DNA from: an uncultured Sutterella sp.
GTDB lineage: Bacteria; Pseudomonadota; Gammaproteobacteria; Burkholderiales; Burkholderiaceae_F
DNA length: 15,757 bases
Assembly: GCA_905194315.1 (NCBI GenBank)
Contig: CAJJRX010000040.1
Span: 1-15,757 of the forward strand
Direction of reading: 5' to 3'
The notes beneath the pieces are model-generated. The model had not been told where the DNA came from. It made no database searches and saw only the letters and a list, made by a program, of their open reading frames with translations. Position numbers and translations under genes: made by a program. Shown here piece after piece: positions 7,683 through 14,315 of the stretch. Position 1 is the stretch's first letter, and the number at the start of each line of letters is the position of its first letter.

Positions 7683-8630
7683 TCAGAGGAAAACCTTTCT
7701 TGAAGCACGACGTTTGGATTCTTCTCCGCGCCGGTCATATCTGGCCGTTGTAGTAACGCTGGAATGTCCCATCATGCCTTGAACTGTCACGATATCTACG
7801 TTATTTTGCAGTAATCTGGTTGCAAATGTTCGGCGCAGATCATGCGCTGTGAAGCTTGCACCCGGTACAGAATCTTTATGTGAATCAAGAATATCCCCAA
7901 CACTTCTTGCATCGAGTGCACGGGATAAATCAAGTCGACCGTTTTTAAATATCCGGCCAAATAAAAGTCCTTTTTCATAACCTCTGTCTTTTGAAAGCCA
8001 GAGGTTTAATATCGCCTGCACTTCATCAGGCAAATAAACTTTTCGCTCTTTATCACCTTTACCGATCAGCGTGAGCTCACCGGTTTCGCGATCGTAATGC
8101 TCAGCGCGCAATTCCGGGATTTCACCACGGCGAAGTCCGCAGCCAAGCATCAGGGCAAGAATGGCTTTGTCCCGGCGACCGATAGCATCGTGCCGCTGGT
8201 CACAACTGCGAAGAAGTGCTCCCGATTCTGCTGCTGAGAGTGAGCGGCCGGCGGGCAGTCTTGAAAAACGGCGCTGCTTTATGGCCCCTATTCTTAACAT
8301 CGTCTCATGAGAGATACTGCCGACGAGCCAGGCGGCCCTCGCTACCCCCTTGATCGCAGCGAGGTAGCAGTTCACGGTATTGCCTTTTTTCCCTTCCCGC
8401 TCGAGTGCCTCAAGAAGAGCGAGCACGTGCTCGGGTCGCATCGCCTCCCACGCACAAGTGAGGAGCGAGTCGTAGCCTGCCAGTCTCGCCAGCACATTGA
8501 GTTTGCTTTTCATGGCGGCGCGGCTTGTCTCGGAGTGCAGTGTCGCCAGATAGGCAAGCGCCGCATTGGGTTTTGAAGCGGTCGGCTCCGCAACGGCAGC
8601 GCTCTCAAAAAGAATGACGTCGGATTTCAT
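7683..8630 (-). CDS. Solitary tyrosine recombinase / integrase
   Basis: A protein of about 315 residues with a SAM-like N-terminal core-binding domain and a complete C-terminal catalytic domain. Numbered from the alternative TTG at 8645, the family's residues are R172 (GLRRGE), K196 (IGKGDKER), H268 and R271 (HDLRRT), H294 (GHSS) and the nucleophile Y303 (ARYD). All are present, so it should be active in strand exchange. The length and layout are like XerC/XerD and simple integrases, but without a second recombinase or phage genes nearby it looks like a stand-alone element integrase. The ATG at 8630 is chosen over the TTG five codons upstream; neither has a clear ribosome binding site. The upstream palindrome cluster may be its operator or its recombination site. 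Confidence 0.88.
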   Translation of the reverse strand: MKSDVILFESAAVAEPTASKPNAALAYLATLHSETSRAAMKSKLNVLARLAGYDSLLTCAWEAMRPEHVLALLEALEREGKKGNTVNCYLAAIKGVARAAWLVGSISHETMLRIGAIKQRRFSRLPAGRSLSAAESGALLRSCDQRHDAIGRRDKAILALMLGCGLRRGEIPELRAEHYDRETGELTLIGKGDKERKVYLPDEVQAILNLWLSKDRGYEKGLLFGRIFKNGRLDLSRALDARSVGDILDSHKDSVPGASFTAHDLRRTFATRLLQNNVDIVTVQGMMGHSSVTTTARYDRRGEESKRRASRKVFL

Positions 8631-8660
8631 CGGGATAGTATTCAACTTTTCAATACATCT

Positions 8661-8693
8661 ATTCTAGAATAATCTCCTAGAATTGACATTCTA
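8661..8693. promoter_or_regulatory. Palindrome cluster in the recombinase promoter
   Basis: ATTCTAGAAT (8661-8670) is a perfect palindrome. CTAGAAT (8677-8683) repeats its right half, and TAGAAT-TGAC-ATTCTA (8678-8693) is a second perfect dyad. On the minus strand the same bases hold a possible promoter, ATGTCA (8689-8684), a 17-bp spacer and TAGAAT (8666-8661), so a protein bound here would block the recombinase gene. The arrangement could instead be recombinase half-sites. Confidence 0.5.
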
Positions 8694-8758
8694 TCGGGTT
8701 ATTTTTCTTTGCTCTCCCGTCACGTCATTTGTGTAATACAAAACGGAAATAAATGTTA

Positions 8759-8792
8759 AAAATCGCGAATAAGTGAGGATCTGTGCGATTTT
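8759..8792. repeat. 8-bp inverted repeat between recombinase and ypfJ
   Basis: AAAATCGC (8759-8766) and GCGATTTT (8785-8792) are perfect complements around an 18-base loop, in the divergent spacer. It may be an operator or a weak hairpin. Confidence 0.45.
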
Positions 8793-8830
8793 CTGTTCTG
8801 ACACCACTTCCACACTCTGCAAAATCTTTT

Positions 8831-8861
8831 TTGCTTGTGCCGCAGGGTCGTTCGTTATAAT
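8831..8861 (+). promoter_or_regulatory. Predicted ypfJ promoter
   Basis: A perfect TATAAT (8856-8861) lies 35 bases before the ypfJ ATG. The likeliest -35 is TTGCTT (8831-8836) with a long 19-bp spacer; TTGTGC at 8835 would give 15 bp. Confidence 0.5.
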
Positions 8862-8896
8862 GGACTTACTGTTAACTACCTGAGTTTGTTTGCACT

Positions 8897-9796
8897 ATGC
8901 GCTGGCAAGATAAACCTGAAAGTAATAATGTCGAGGACCGTCGGGGTGAAGGTGGCGGATTCCCCTTCCCTATGGGGGGAGGCTCCGGTCGTCCCCGAAT
9001 GGGCGGGATCCCTCTGCGCGGGAAAACCGGTCTGATTGTGCTTGTTATTGTGATCATTGCCGGTTACTACGGCATTGACCTCACGCCGCTCATTACCGGT
9101 GTGCCGGTGGATGCGCCGGTTGCCGAGCAGACGCAGCAGAGCTCACAGAAGAACTTCACTGCCCAGGAGCAGGAGCTGGCAAAATTCAGTTCTGTGGCTC
9201 TGAAGACAACGGAAGATGTCTGGACGGCGATTTTCAGGAAAAACGGTGAAAACTACCAGTTCCCGAAACTCGTTCTCTACAGCGGATATACCAATACCGC
9301 CTGCGGCACAGGCCAGTCTGCCATGGGGCCGTTCTACTGTCCGAATGACCAGAAGGTTTACATTGACCTGTCTTTCTACAGGGATATGCAGAAAAAATAC
9401 GGTGGCGGCGGTGACTTTGCACTGGGTTACGTGCTCGCTCACGAAGTCGGCCATCATGTTCAGACCCTGCAGGGAATTTCCGAGAAGGTTCACAATATGC
9501 AGAGTCGTGTAAGCCAGAAGGAAGCCAATGCCATTCAGGTGAAGATGGAACTGCAGGCTGACTGCTACGCAGGGGTCTGGGGCTACTTCATGCAGAAGGC
9601 CGGGATCCTTGAGGTGGGCGATCTCGATGAGGCGCTTGACACTGCTTCAGCCATTGGTGATGACCGACTGCAGAAGGAAGCGACCGGTCGCGTGGTTCCT
9701 GACAGCTTCACGCACGGCACATCTGAGCAGCGCAAGACCTGGTTCAAACGGGGCTTCACCTCCGGTAATCCCCAGGTCTGCAACACCTGGCAGTAA
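8897..9796 (+). CDS. ypfJ: YpfJ-family putative neutral zinc metallopeptidase
   Basis: A 299-residue protein that matches the YpfJ family along its whole length. It opens with the family's characteristic MRW...NVEDRR and a Gly-rich stretch (about 18-37), then one membrane-spanning helix (about 45-57), so it should be anchored in the inner membrane with the large domain in the periplasm. The catalytic motif is HEVGHH (182-187), with E183 the general base and H182/H186 zinc ligands; E219 in ELQADC is the expected third ligand. C136 and C148 could form a disulfide. Family members are predicted proteases of unknown substrate. The gene is monocistronic, with its own promoter and terminator. The ribosome binding site is weak, but the N-terminus fixes the start. 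Confidence 0.9.
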   Translation: MRWQDKPESNNVEDRRGEGGGFPFPMGGGSGRPRMGGIPLRGKTGLIVLVIVIIAGYYGIDLTPLITGVPVDAPVAEQTQQSSQKNFTAQEQELAKFSSVALKTTEDVWTAIFRKNGENYQFPKLVLYSGYTNTACGTGQSAMGPFYCPNDQKVYIDLSFYRDMQKKYGGGGDFALGYVLAHEVGHHVQTLQGISEKVHNMQSRVSQKEANAIQVKMELQADCYAGVWGYFMQKAGILEVGDLDEALDTASAIGDDRLQKEATGRVVPDSFTHGTSEQRKTWFKRGFTSGNPQVCNTWQ

Positions 9797-9814
9797 TACT
9801 TTTTGCCTTTTCTG

Positions 9815-9850
9815 CCCTGCAGGTCACTCTGATCTGCAGGGTTTTGTTTT
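9815..9850 (+). terminator. Rho-independent terminator of ypfJ
   Basis: CCCTGCAG (9815-9822) and CTGCAGGG (9834-9841) form a perfect 8-bp stem followed by TTTTGTTTT. It works on the plus strand only. Confidence 0.9.
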
Positions 9851-9859
9851 AACGGCTTT

Positions 9860-10420
9860 TTAGTGCTGGCTGTGGTCCATCTGCATGTGAGCGCTGTGAT
9901 CGATCGGTGCACTGTGGGCGCTGTGATCCATCTCGTGCATCATCTCATTGCCCTGCCAGCCTGCGACTGCCGGATCAGCCATACCGGCGATCATGGCAAT
10001 GTGCGAAAGAACGAGGAAGGCAGCCACGCAGGCGACGTGAAAGCCCATGCGTGTGCGTTCGCCAGCCCCGCCAAAGATGATTTTCAGATTAAGCAGAGCA
10101 ATCAGAATCATCGGAACGCCGGCGAACAGATACGTCAGTACAGCAAGCCAGTCGACCCATGTGCGCCATTCACCGGCGGCGGTCACCGGAATAACAACGG
10201 TGGGGATAAGGTAGCCGCCAATTCCAAGGAAGACGATCCCGGCGAGTACACCGCAGACTTTATTGAGCCCCTTTACAAAGGGGTGATCATTTTTGCTGAA
10301 AAGGAGGACGAGCTCCGTAATAGCAATGGTTTCGGCAAGAACAACAGGCAGCGCCATAAAGATCAACAGGTTCCACGGGGAGTTGATCATCAAAAGTTCC
10401 ATATAGTGCGTCATCAACAT
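9860..10420 (-). CDS. Five-helix membrane protein with His/Met-rich tail (DUF6803-like)
   Basis: 186 residues with about five hydrophobic helices (roughly 16-40, 55-78, 88-112, 126-146 and a shorter N-terminal part) and a tail from about 160 to the end that is mostly His, Met, Asp and Ser, including repeated DHSAH. Such tails bind soft metals, usually copper or nickel. The core resembles uncharacterised inner-membrane proteins often labelled permease or DUF6803; I am fairly but not fully sure of that family name. It follows the CopL-like gene on the same strand after 91 bp and is probably in the same operon. The ATG at 10420 is chosen because GGAG sits about 7 bases before it; the open frame continues upstream to 10495 without such a site. 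A role in copper tolerance or uptake is inferred. Confidence 0.75.
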   Translation of the reverse strand: MLMTHYMELLMINSPWNLLIFMALPVVLAETIAITELVLLFSKNDHPFVKGLNKVCGVLAGIVFLGIGGYLIPTVVIPVTAAGEWRTWVDWLAVLTYLFAGVPMILIALLNLKIIFGGAGERTRMGFHVACVAAFLVLSHIAMIAGMADPAVAGWQGNEMMHEMDHSAHSAPIDHSAHMQMDHSQH

Positions 10421-10511
10421 GACTGATCTCCAAAATTTACAGATACGAAGAGGTACTGAACCCCTGCAGTTCAGGAGTCCAGAAAAAGAAAACACGTTTT
10501 GGGGTTGGAGA

Positions 10512-10895
10512 TCAGGCTAGTGGCGGCCTGTAGAGTCCGTGAGGTGTCGTCTGCGGATCCTCGAGCAGTACGGCGGGGAACTCCCCGCGGCGGGCATCGT
10601 TGCGGGTGACGACAGTAAACGGATTATCCATCGCGATGAGCGGTGAGCAGCAGAGATGGAAATCGGGCGAGCAGCAGGGACTGTGGCTGTCTGAATGATC
10701 AGTCGAAACTGATGCGATCTCAGTCTGTGTGCTCATTTCAGAGCAGTGGAAGTCGTGAGCGGAGTGCTCAACAGTCACCGGCTGCTGAGGCGTATGCGCA
10801 AGCACAGGCAGCGGTGCCAGAAGAGGCAACACTGCCAGCGTCACTGTCAGAAGCCAGAGCAGAAAAACCCGGCCGTTAAGCAGATGCTTGTGCAT
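10512..10895 (-). CDS. Secreted His/Cys-rich CopL-like metal-binding protein
   Basis: 127 residues. An N-terminal hydrophobic signal peptide ends at about residue 33 (cleavage after VLA), followed by a short mature protein rich in His and Cys (HSAHDFHC, DHSDSHSPCC, HLCC), and it finishes in YRPPLA. Small size, signal peptide, metal-ligand clusters and a C-terminus in RPP-hydrophobic-A are typical of CopL / DUF2946-like proteins linked to copper resistance. It is probably a periplasmic metal binder or sensor acting with the membrane protein encoded next. The ATG at 10895 lacks a clear Shine-Dalgarno sequence; a TTG at 10904 is possible. The promoter directly upstream is strong. The metal is inferred, not shown. 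Confidence 0.7.
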   Translation of the reverse strand: MHKHLLNGRVFLLWLLTVTLAVLPLLAPLPVLAHTPQQPVTVEHSAHDFHCSEMSTQTEIASVSTDHSDSHSPCCSPDFHLCCSPLIAMDNPFTVVTRNDARRGEFPAVLLEDPQTTPHGLYRPPLA

Positions 10896-10925
10896 AAAAA
10901 ACAAAAAAAGAAGTTGAACGACGGA

Positions 10926-10954
10926 AATTTACAGGAGAGATCCGGATTTGTCAA
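10926..10954 (-). promoter_or_regulatory. Near-consensus promoter of the metal-handling pair
   Basis: On the minus strand a perfect TTGACA (10954-10949), a 17-bp spacer and TAAATT (10931-10926). The transcript would start about 20 bases before the CopL-like ATG, leaving almost no leader. Confidence 0.7.
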
Positions 10955-10957
10955 CGT

Positions 10958-10969
10958 TCACAAATGTGA
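10958..10969. promoter_or_regulatory. Palindrome TCACAAATGTGA abutting the -35 box
   Basis: A 5+2+5 inverted repeat (TCACA-AA-TGTGA) starts 4 bases from the -35 hexamer of the metal-handling promoter. Its core ACA-NN-TGT has the same geometry as copper-responsive CopY-type boxes of Firmicutes, but the outer bases differ. It is best called an operator for an unknown regulator. Confidence 0.45.
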
Positions 10970-10985
10970 GCTTCAATAGGCTCTC

Positions 10986-11834
10986 TTATTTCTGTAACAG
11001 TCGGAACTCTAGTGCAATCTGAGGATCTGCAGATTCGACCAGTGTGCAGACATGAACCCAGAGTTCCGTCCCCGGTTTTTCCATCACAGCCTGCCCGTAC
11101 TTATGTACCAGCGCCCAAAGGGGTTCCCTGGAGATGTCGAGCGTCGAGCGATAGTTTGCCGTAGCTGTCTTGAATAGTTCAACGCCCTCCGGCACAGGGG
11201 ATTTAAGGGTGGTAACCAGCGACTCGAGGAAAAGGGAAATATCCACATTCCCTGTGCCGGGCTGCCGCGAGATCATGAACCCCCAGTCAATACCGGTCAT
11301 GGGGGTTCCGCAGCGCTTGGGGAAGCCAAACAGCGCCGTCAGGATGTCATATTCCCTGACCCCCTCTTCCCAGCCGGTACTGAAAATATGCTCTTTGAAA
11401 TAGTATTTCGACGGGCTGACGCCTTCGAGCCTGCCACGGGATTTCAGCATTGACTCATAGGTATAACGGCGTTTCTGAGAGGCCAGAAAGTTCTCCACGT
11501 ATTCCAGAGCTGCCTTCTGCTGGGCGATTGTTTCTTCAACATGCCGGAAATAGTCCTGTCCGGTAAAGTCCGAAATGCTCTCGTGCCCGGCCTCTTTTGC
11601 CCAGTTCATCAGGTTTGACATTGGGATGCCGAGAGCCTTGATCATATTGAGGCGGTCAACGTCCTGCAGCTGACTGAGACGGTAGTACCGGTACTTGCTT
11701 TCCGAGTCGACAATGACGGGCTTGAGCAGCCCCATGTCATCCCAGTGCCGCAGCGCTTTAATACTGATACCGGAGACTTTTGAAAATTCTCCAATCCGGA
11801 AAAGTCCGCGGATGCTGTCATCAGTTATTGCCAT
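10986..11834 (-). CDS. MerR-family regulator, BmrR-like with effector domain
   Basis: 282 residues from the ATG. Residues 11-75 are a MerR winged helix-turn-helix (FRIGEFSKVSGIS, then LRHWDDMGLL and the YRYY wing). A long dimerisation helix follows at about 90-120, then a C-terminal part of about 160 residues that resembles the GyrI-like drug-binding domain of BmrR-type activators, with no cysteine pattern for metal sensing. It is divergent from the exporter gene gdx, whose promoter carries a MerR-type dyad, so it most likely activates gdx on binding an organic cation. An in-frame GTG at 11843 is possible; the ATG at 11834 is preferred because GAGG lies 8 bases before it and the protein then starts MAITDD. 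Confidence 0.88.
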   Translation of the reverse strand: MAITDDSIRGLFRIGEFSKVSGISIKALRHWDDMGLLKPVIVDSESKYRYYRLSQLQDVDRLNMIKALGIPMSNLMNWAKEAGHESISDFTGQDYFRHVEETIAQQKAALEYVENFLASQKRRYTYESMLKSRGRLEGVSPSKYYFKEHIFSTGWEEGVREYDILTALFGFPKRCGTPMTGIDWGFMISRQPGTGNVDISLFLESLVTTLKSPVPEGVELFKTATANYRSTLDISREPLWALVHKYGQAVMEKPGTELWVHVCTLVESADPQIALEFRLLQK

Positions 11835-11934
11835 TTCTGCCACCTCACTCCTCGTTTTCAGGTCTCTCAGTTAGTTTAGCCCAAATTGCAGGAGAAGGCA
11901 GAGTAAGTTTAAAAACCGGAGCGGCGTTTGCGTT

Positions 11935-11966
11935 TTGACTCTACCCCTAGAGGGAGACATTAAAAT
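11935..11966 (+). promoter_or_regulatory. MerR-type gdx promoter with operator dyad
   Basis: TTGACT (11935-11940) and TAAAAT (11961-11966) are separated by 20 bp, too far for ordinary sigma-70 use but normal for MerR-family activators. The spacer holds an inverted repeat, TCT-x-CCC...GGG-AGA, around the core CCCCTAGAGGG, closely like BmrR/MtaN-type operators. This ties the divergent regulator to gdx. Only about 30 bases separate the -10 box from the ATG. Confidence 0.8.
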
Positions 11967-11996
11967 TTCTCCACCTGATATTGGAGGTTTTCTATT

Positions 11997-12338
11997 ATGA
12001 TAAGCTGGATTTTTCTGATTATTGCCGGTATCTGTGAACTTGGCTGGCCGCTCGGATTCAAAATGAGTGCCATTGCTCACAGTAACCAGAATGTGACAGG
12101 CACCTACCTGTGGATCGGTTTTTCGCTCACGGCGATGCTGCTGTCGATCTTCCTGCTCTACCAGGTCACGCGACACATTCCCATGGGCACAGCCTACGTG
12201 GTCTGGACCGGTATCGGTGCTGTCGGCACCGCACTCATCGGGATTTTTCTCTTTAACGAGTCCGCCGACCTTATCCGTCTGGCAAGTCTCTCGATGATTA
12301 TCATCGGCATTATGGGACTGGGTTTCTCGCATGCCTAA
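11997..12338 (+). CDS. gdx: SMR-family guanidinium exporter Gdx (SugE)
   Basis: 113 residues with four transmembrane helices, a small multidrug resistance protein that works as an antiparallel dimer and exchanges protons for cations. It matches the SugE/Gdx branch: the proton/substrate glutamate E14 with W17 in CELGW, S50, and Y67/W70 in GTAYVVWTGIGAVG, which correspond to E13, W16, S42, Y59 and W62 of known Gdx proteins. The Gdx branch exports guanidinium, and some members also export small quaternary ammonium compounds. The loop after helix 1 is about eight residues longer than in E. coli SugE. GGAGG at 11983-11987 is a good Shine-Dalgarno sequence. Transcription comes from a MerR-type promoter and ends at a strong terminator. 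Confidence 0.93.
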   Translation: MISWIFLIIAGICELGWPLGFKMSAIAHSNQNVTGTYLWIGFSLTAMLLSIFLLYQVTRHIPMGTAYVVWTGIGAVGTALIGIFLFNESADLIRLASLSMIIIGIMGLGFSHA

Positions 12339-12341
12339 AAG

Positions 12342-12375
12342 AAAAGGGAGTCTCTATCTTAAAGACTCCCTTTTT
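12342..12375. terminator. Bidirectional terminator between gdx and queE
   Basis: AAAAGGGAGTCT and AGACTCCCTTTT form a perfect 12-bp stem. The plus strand continues in T then CGGTTTT and the minus strand in CTTTT, so it can end both convergent genes. Confidence 0.9.
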
Positions 12376-12380
12376 CGGTT

Positions 12381-13055
12381 TTATCTCACCTGCAGATATT
12401 TGTGCGACTGCAGTGACACGCGATAGGGTGCTCCGCGCTTGAGTGCTGTCGCGATGCAGAGTTCGGTGGATTCCCGCCCGCAGCTGAGCGGTTGGAGGGA
12501 AATAATGACATCGGGCCGGCAGTCTGTCAGAAGACTGTCGAGCACCTTGAGGTCCTCTTCACTGCCAAGCACCATCTTGATCTCATCAGCCCGGGAAAGC
12601 GAGGCCCGGTGCATTTCGCGCCCGCCCGGCATTCCGACTTTAGGGCTCATGGTTACAAACACCTCGTCGGGCACGACGACGGGTTCAGTGCCGCTCGTTT
12701 CAATCTGAACGGCAAGACCGGCCTCAAGCAGCGCCCGGCAGAGTTCATCAATGGGCTGAAGGCAGGGTTCACCGCCGGTAATCACCGCGAGCGGCGTCTG
12801 AGGAAAACGGGTTTTGATTTCCCTTACGATCTCGGAGGCTGTCGCAGAGGCAAAATGCGCACTGTCGGCTTTTGTGAAACAGGCATCAAGCTTGAGATCA
12901 GTCTCACGGCCGAGCTTCCAGGTCCACTTGGTATCACACCAGGGACACTGGCACAGACAGCCCTGCAGGCGGATGAACACTGCAGGTATGCCGGTTTTGA
13001 TGCCCTCTCCCTGCACCGAGTAGAAAATCTCGTTGACAAAGAAATTAGAAGGCAT
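12381..13055 (-). CDS. queE: 7-carboxy-7-deazaguanine synthase
   Basis: A 224-residue radical SAM enzyme that rearranges 6-carboxytetrahydropterin into 7-carboxy-7-deazaguanine, step 3 of preQ0/queuosine synthesis. The cluster motif CxxxCxxC is C33, C37 and C40, followed by DTKWTW as usual in QueE; the N-terminus NEIFYSVQGEG and the later VITGGEPCLQP (SAM-binding GGEP) are also typical. The extra C35 inside the motif is unusual but need not matter. The gene overlaps queD by 11 bp, with GGAG about 8 bases before its ATG, so translation is coupled. queC, the next step, is not in the window. Confidence 0.95.
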   Translation of the reverse strand: MPSNFFVNEIFYSVQGEGIKTGIPAVFIRLQGCLCQCPWCDTKWTWKLGRETDLKLDACFTKADSAHFASATASEIVREIKTRFPQTPLAVITGGEPCLQPIDELCRALLEAGLAVQIETSGTEPVVVPDEVFVTMSPKVGMPGGREMHRASLSRADEIKMVLGSEEDLKVLDSLLTDCRPDVIISLQPLSCGRESTELCIATALKRGAPYRVSLQSHKYLQVR

Positions 13056-13473
13056 TACCGAAGCTCCAGGTTGCAGAGCACTTGCGGGTTTCCTCTACCG
13101 TGCAGCGTACAACGCGCACTCCGGTGCCGGAGAGCACTTCGGGAGCAATGACCTCGGCAAGATAGGTGGCCATGTTTTCCGCCGTCGGATTGAAGGGGAC
13201 AACGACAACTGTGGGATCGATATCTTTGAGAGCATCGCGGATGGGGTCATTTTCCCAGACGAGGAAATGATGATCCCAGTTGTTCTCAAGCCACGCACAG
13301 AGCGTGTCTTTGATGACTGAGAAGTCAATCACACGCCCTACAGCATCAAGCTCCTGCGCGGTGCAGTCAAAGGTGATTCGGTAATTGTGCCCGTGAAGAT
13401 GTGAGCACTTGGATTCATGGTTCGCAACGCGATGACCGCAGGAGATATCGTGATAGCGGCTGGCGGTGATCAT
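13045..13473 (-). CDS. queD: 6-carboxytetrahydropterin synthase
   Basis: A 142-residue QueD that converts dihydroneopterin triphosphate into 6-carboxytetrahydropterin. The zinc ligands H14, H27 and H29 (in HLHGHNY), the catalytic C23, the DHH triad at 67-69 and E127/E128 in VEETRK are all in place. The ATG overlaps the folE stop as ATGA, and GGAGG about 8 bases before it lies inside folE. Together with folE and queE it covers GTP to 7-carboxy-7-deazaguanine. Confidence 0.95.
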   Translation of the reverse strand: MITASRYHDISCGHRVANHESKCSHLHGHNYRITFDCTAQELDAVGRVIDFSVIKDTLCAWLENNWDHHFLVWENDPIRDALKDIDPTVVVVPFNPTAENMATYLAEVIAPEVLSGTGVRVVRCTVEETRKCSATWSFGNAF

Positions 13474-14126
13474 TTGGCAGCCTCCAGAAATTCCCGGCGC
13501 TTGTCGGCGTTTTCAAAGACGCCGCGCATCACCATGGTGGTCATGCAGGAGCTGAGATCCTTCACACCGCGCCAGGTCATACAGGCGTGAGTCGCCTTGA
13601 TATAAACGGCAACCCCCTTGGGCTGAATCAGGCTTTCAAGGAGGTCCGCGATCTGGACGGTACTCTCCTCCTGAATCTGAGGACGGTTCATGATCCAGGA
13701 GATGAGACGGGAAAATTTGGAAATACCGATGACTTTTTCCCCCGGGACAATCCCGATCCAGGCCTCGCCCATAATTGGTGCAAAGTGATGCGAGCATGTC
13801 GAGCGGATAGGAATATTCCCGACAATCAGCATATCGTTGAGCGATTTGGCGTTCGGGAAATAGGTCACCTTAGGCATCTCGGTATAACGGCCGACAAAAG
13901 TCTCCTCGAGATACATCTTCGCGATTCGTTCGGCAGTTTCATCCATGTTGGGGTCATTTTCAAGGTCAATGACCAGACTGCGAAGAACACTGCGAACCTT
14001 TTCGGTTACTTCAGTCTTGAGTTCCGCGAGTTCTTCCTCGGTGATGAAATCAGCAATGTTGTCGTTGGATTTAAAGGGAACGCCAGCGCTTTTCAGACGC
14101 TCAATGATTTTTTCACTTGTTGTCAT
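13470..14126 (-). CDS. folE: GTP cyclohydrolase I
   Basis: A 218-residue FolE that opens the imidazole ring of GTP to give dihydroneopterin triphosphate, the shared precursor of folate and queuosine. The zinc ligands C111, H114 (STCSHHF) and C182 (HACMTWRG) are present, with the family's ISKFSRL stretch at 135-141. It heads an operon with queD and queE, so this copy probably serves queuosine synthesis, possibly folate as well. The Shine-Dalgarno sequence is poor. A possible -10 TACAAT (14194-14189) lies about 65 bases upstream. I see no clear preQ1 riboswitch in the leader. Confidence 0.95.
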   Translation of the reverse strand: MTTSEKIIERLKSAGVPFKSNDNIADFITEEELAELKTEVTEKVRSVLRSLVIDLENDPNMDETAERIAKMYLEETFVGRYTEMPKVTYFPNAKSLNDMLIVGNIPIRSTCSHHFAPIMGEAWIGIVPGEKVIGISKFSRLISWIMNRPQIQEESTVQIADLLESLIQPKGVAVYIKATHACMTWRGVKDLSSCMTTMVMRGVFENADKRREFLEAAK

Positions 14127-14188
14127 GGCAATTCAGGCCGCAGAGGAATACAGCCCCAGGGCCGGGGAAGTTTGTTAAAAAGGTCTTT

Positions 14189-14194
14189 ATTGTA
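14189..14194 (-). promoter_or_regulatory. Possible -10 box for folE-queD-queE
   Basis: TACAAT on the minus strand, preceded by TGTAC. No convincing -35 box is seen. Confidence 0.3.
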
Positions 14195-14272
14195 GTACAG
14201 GTATCCGGATTTGAGGCACACGGAGACTTAACAATTCTCCCGTCGCCGTCCGCTGTCCGTAGCCTCAGGAGT

Positions 14273-14302
14273 TGGCAGACACGGCTAAACCCATGTCTGC
14301 CA
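14273..14302. repeat. 9-bp hairpin after the MFS gene
   Basis: TGGCAGACA (14273-14281) and TGTCTGCCA (14294-14302) are perfect complements with a 12-base loop, 14 bases after the MFS stop codon. No T-run follows on either strand, so it may stabilise the 3' end or act as a weak terminator. Confidence 0.6.
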
Positions 14303-14315
14303 GCCGGTCAACTCT

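Noticed and set aside
11967..11996. Guanidine riboswitch before gdx
   Set aside because: Only about 30 bases separate the -10 box from the ATG; no ACGR-loop hairpin pair or ykkC-like fold is visible upstream either.
11871..12332. 153-codon minus-strand frame
   Set aside because: Antisense to gdx and its promoter; no domain, and gdx is certain.
14127..14315. preQ1 riboswitch before folE
   Set aside because: I looked for the preQ1-I hairpin with its A-rich tail over the ribosome binding site and did not see it; only a short GGAGA/TCTCC stem is present.
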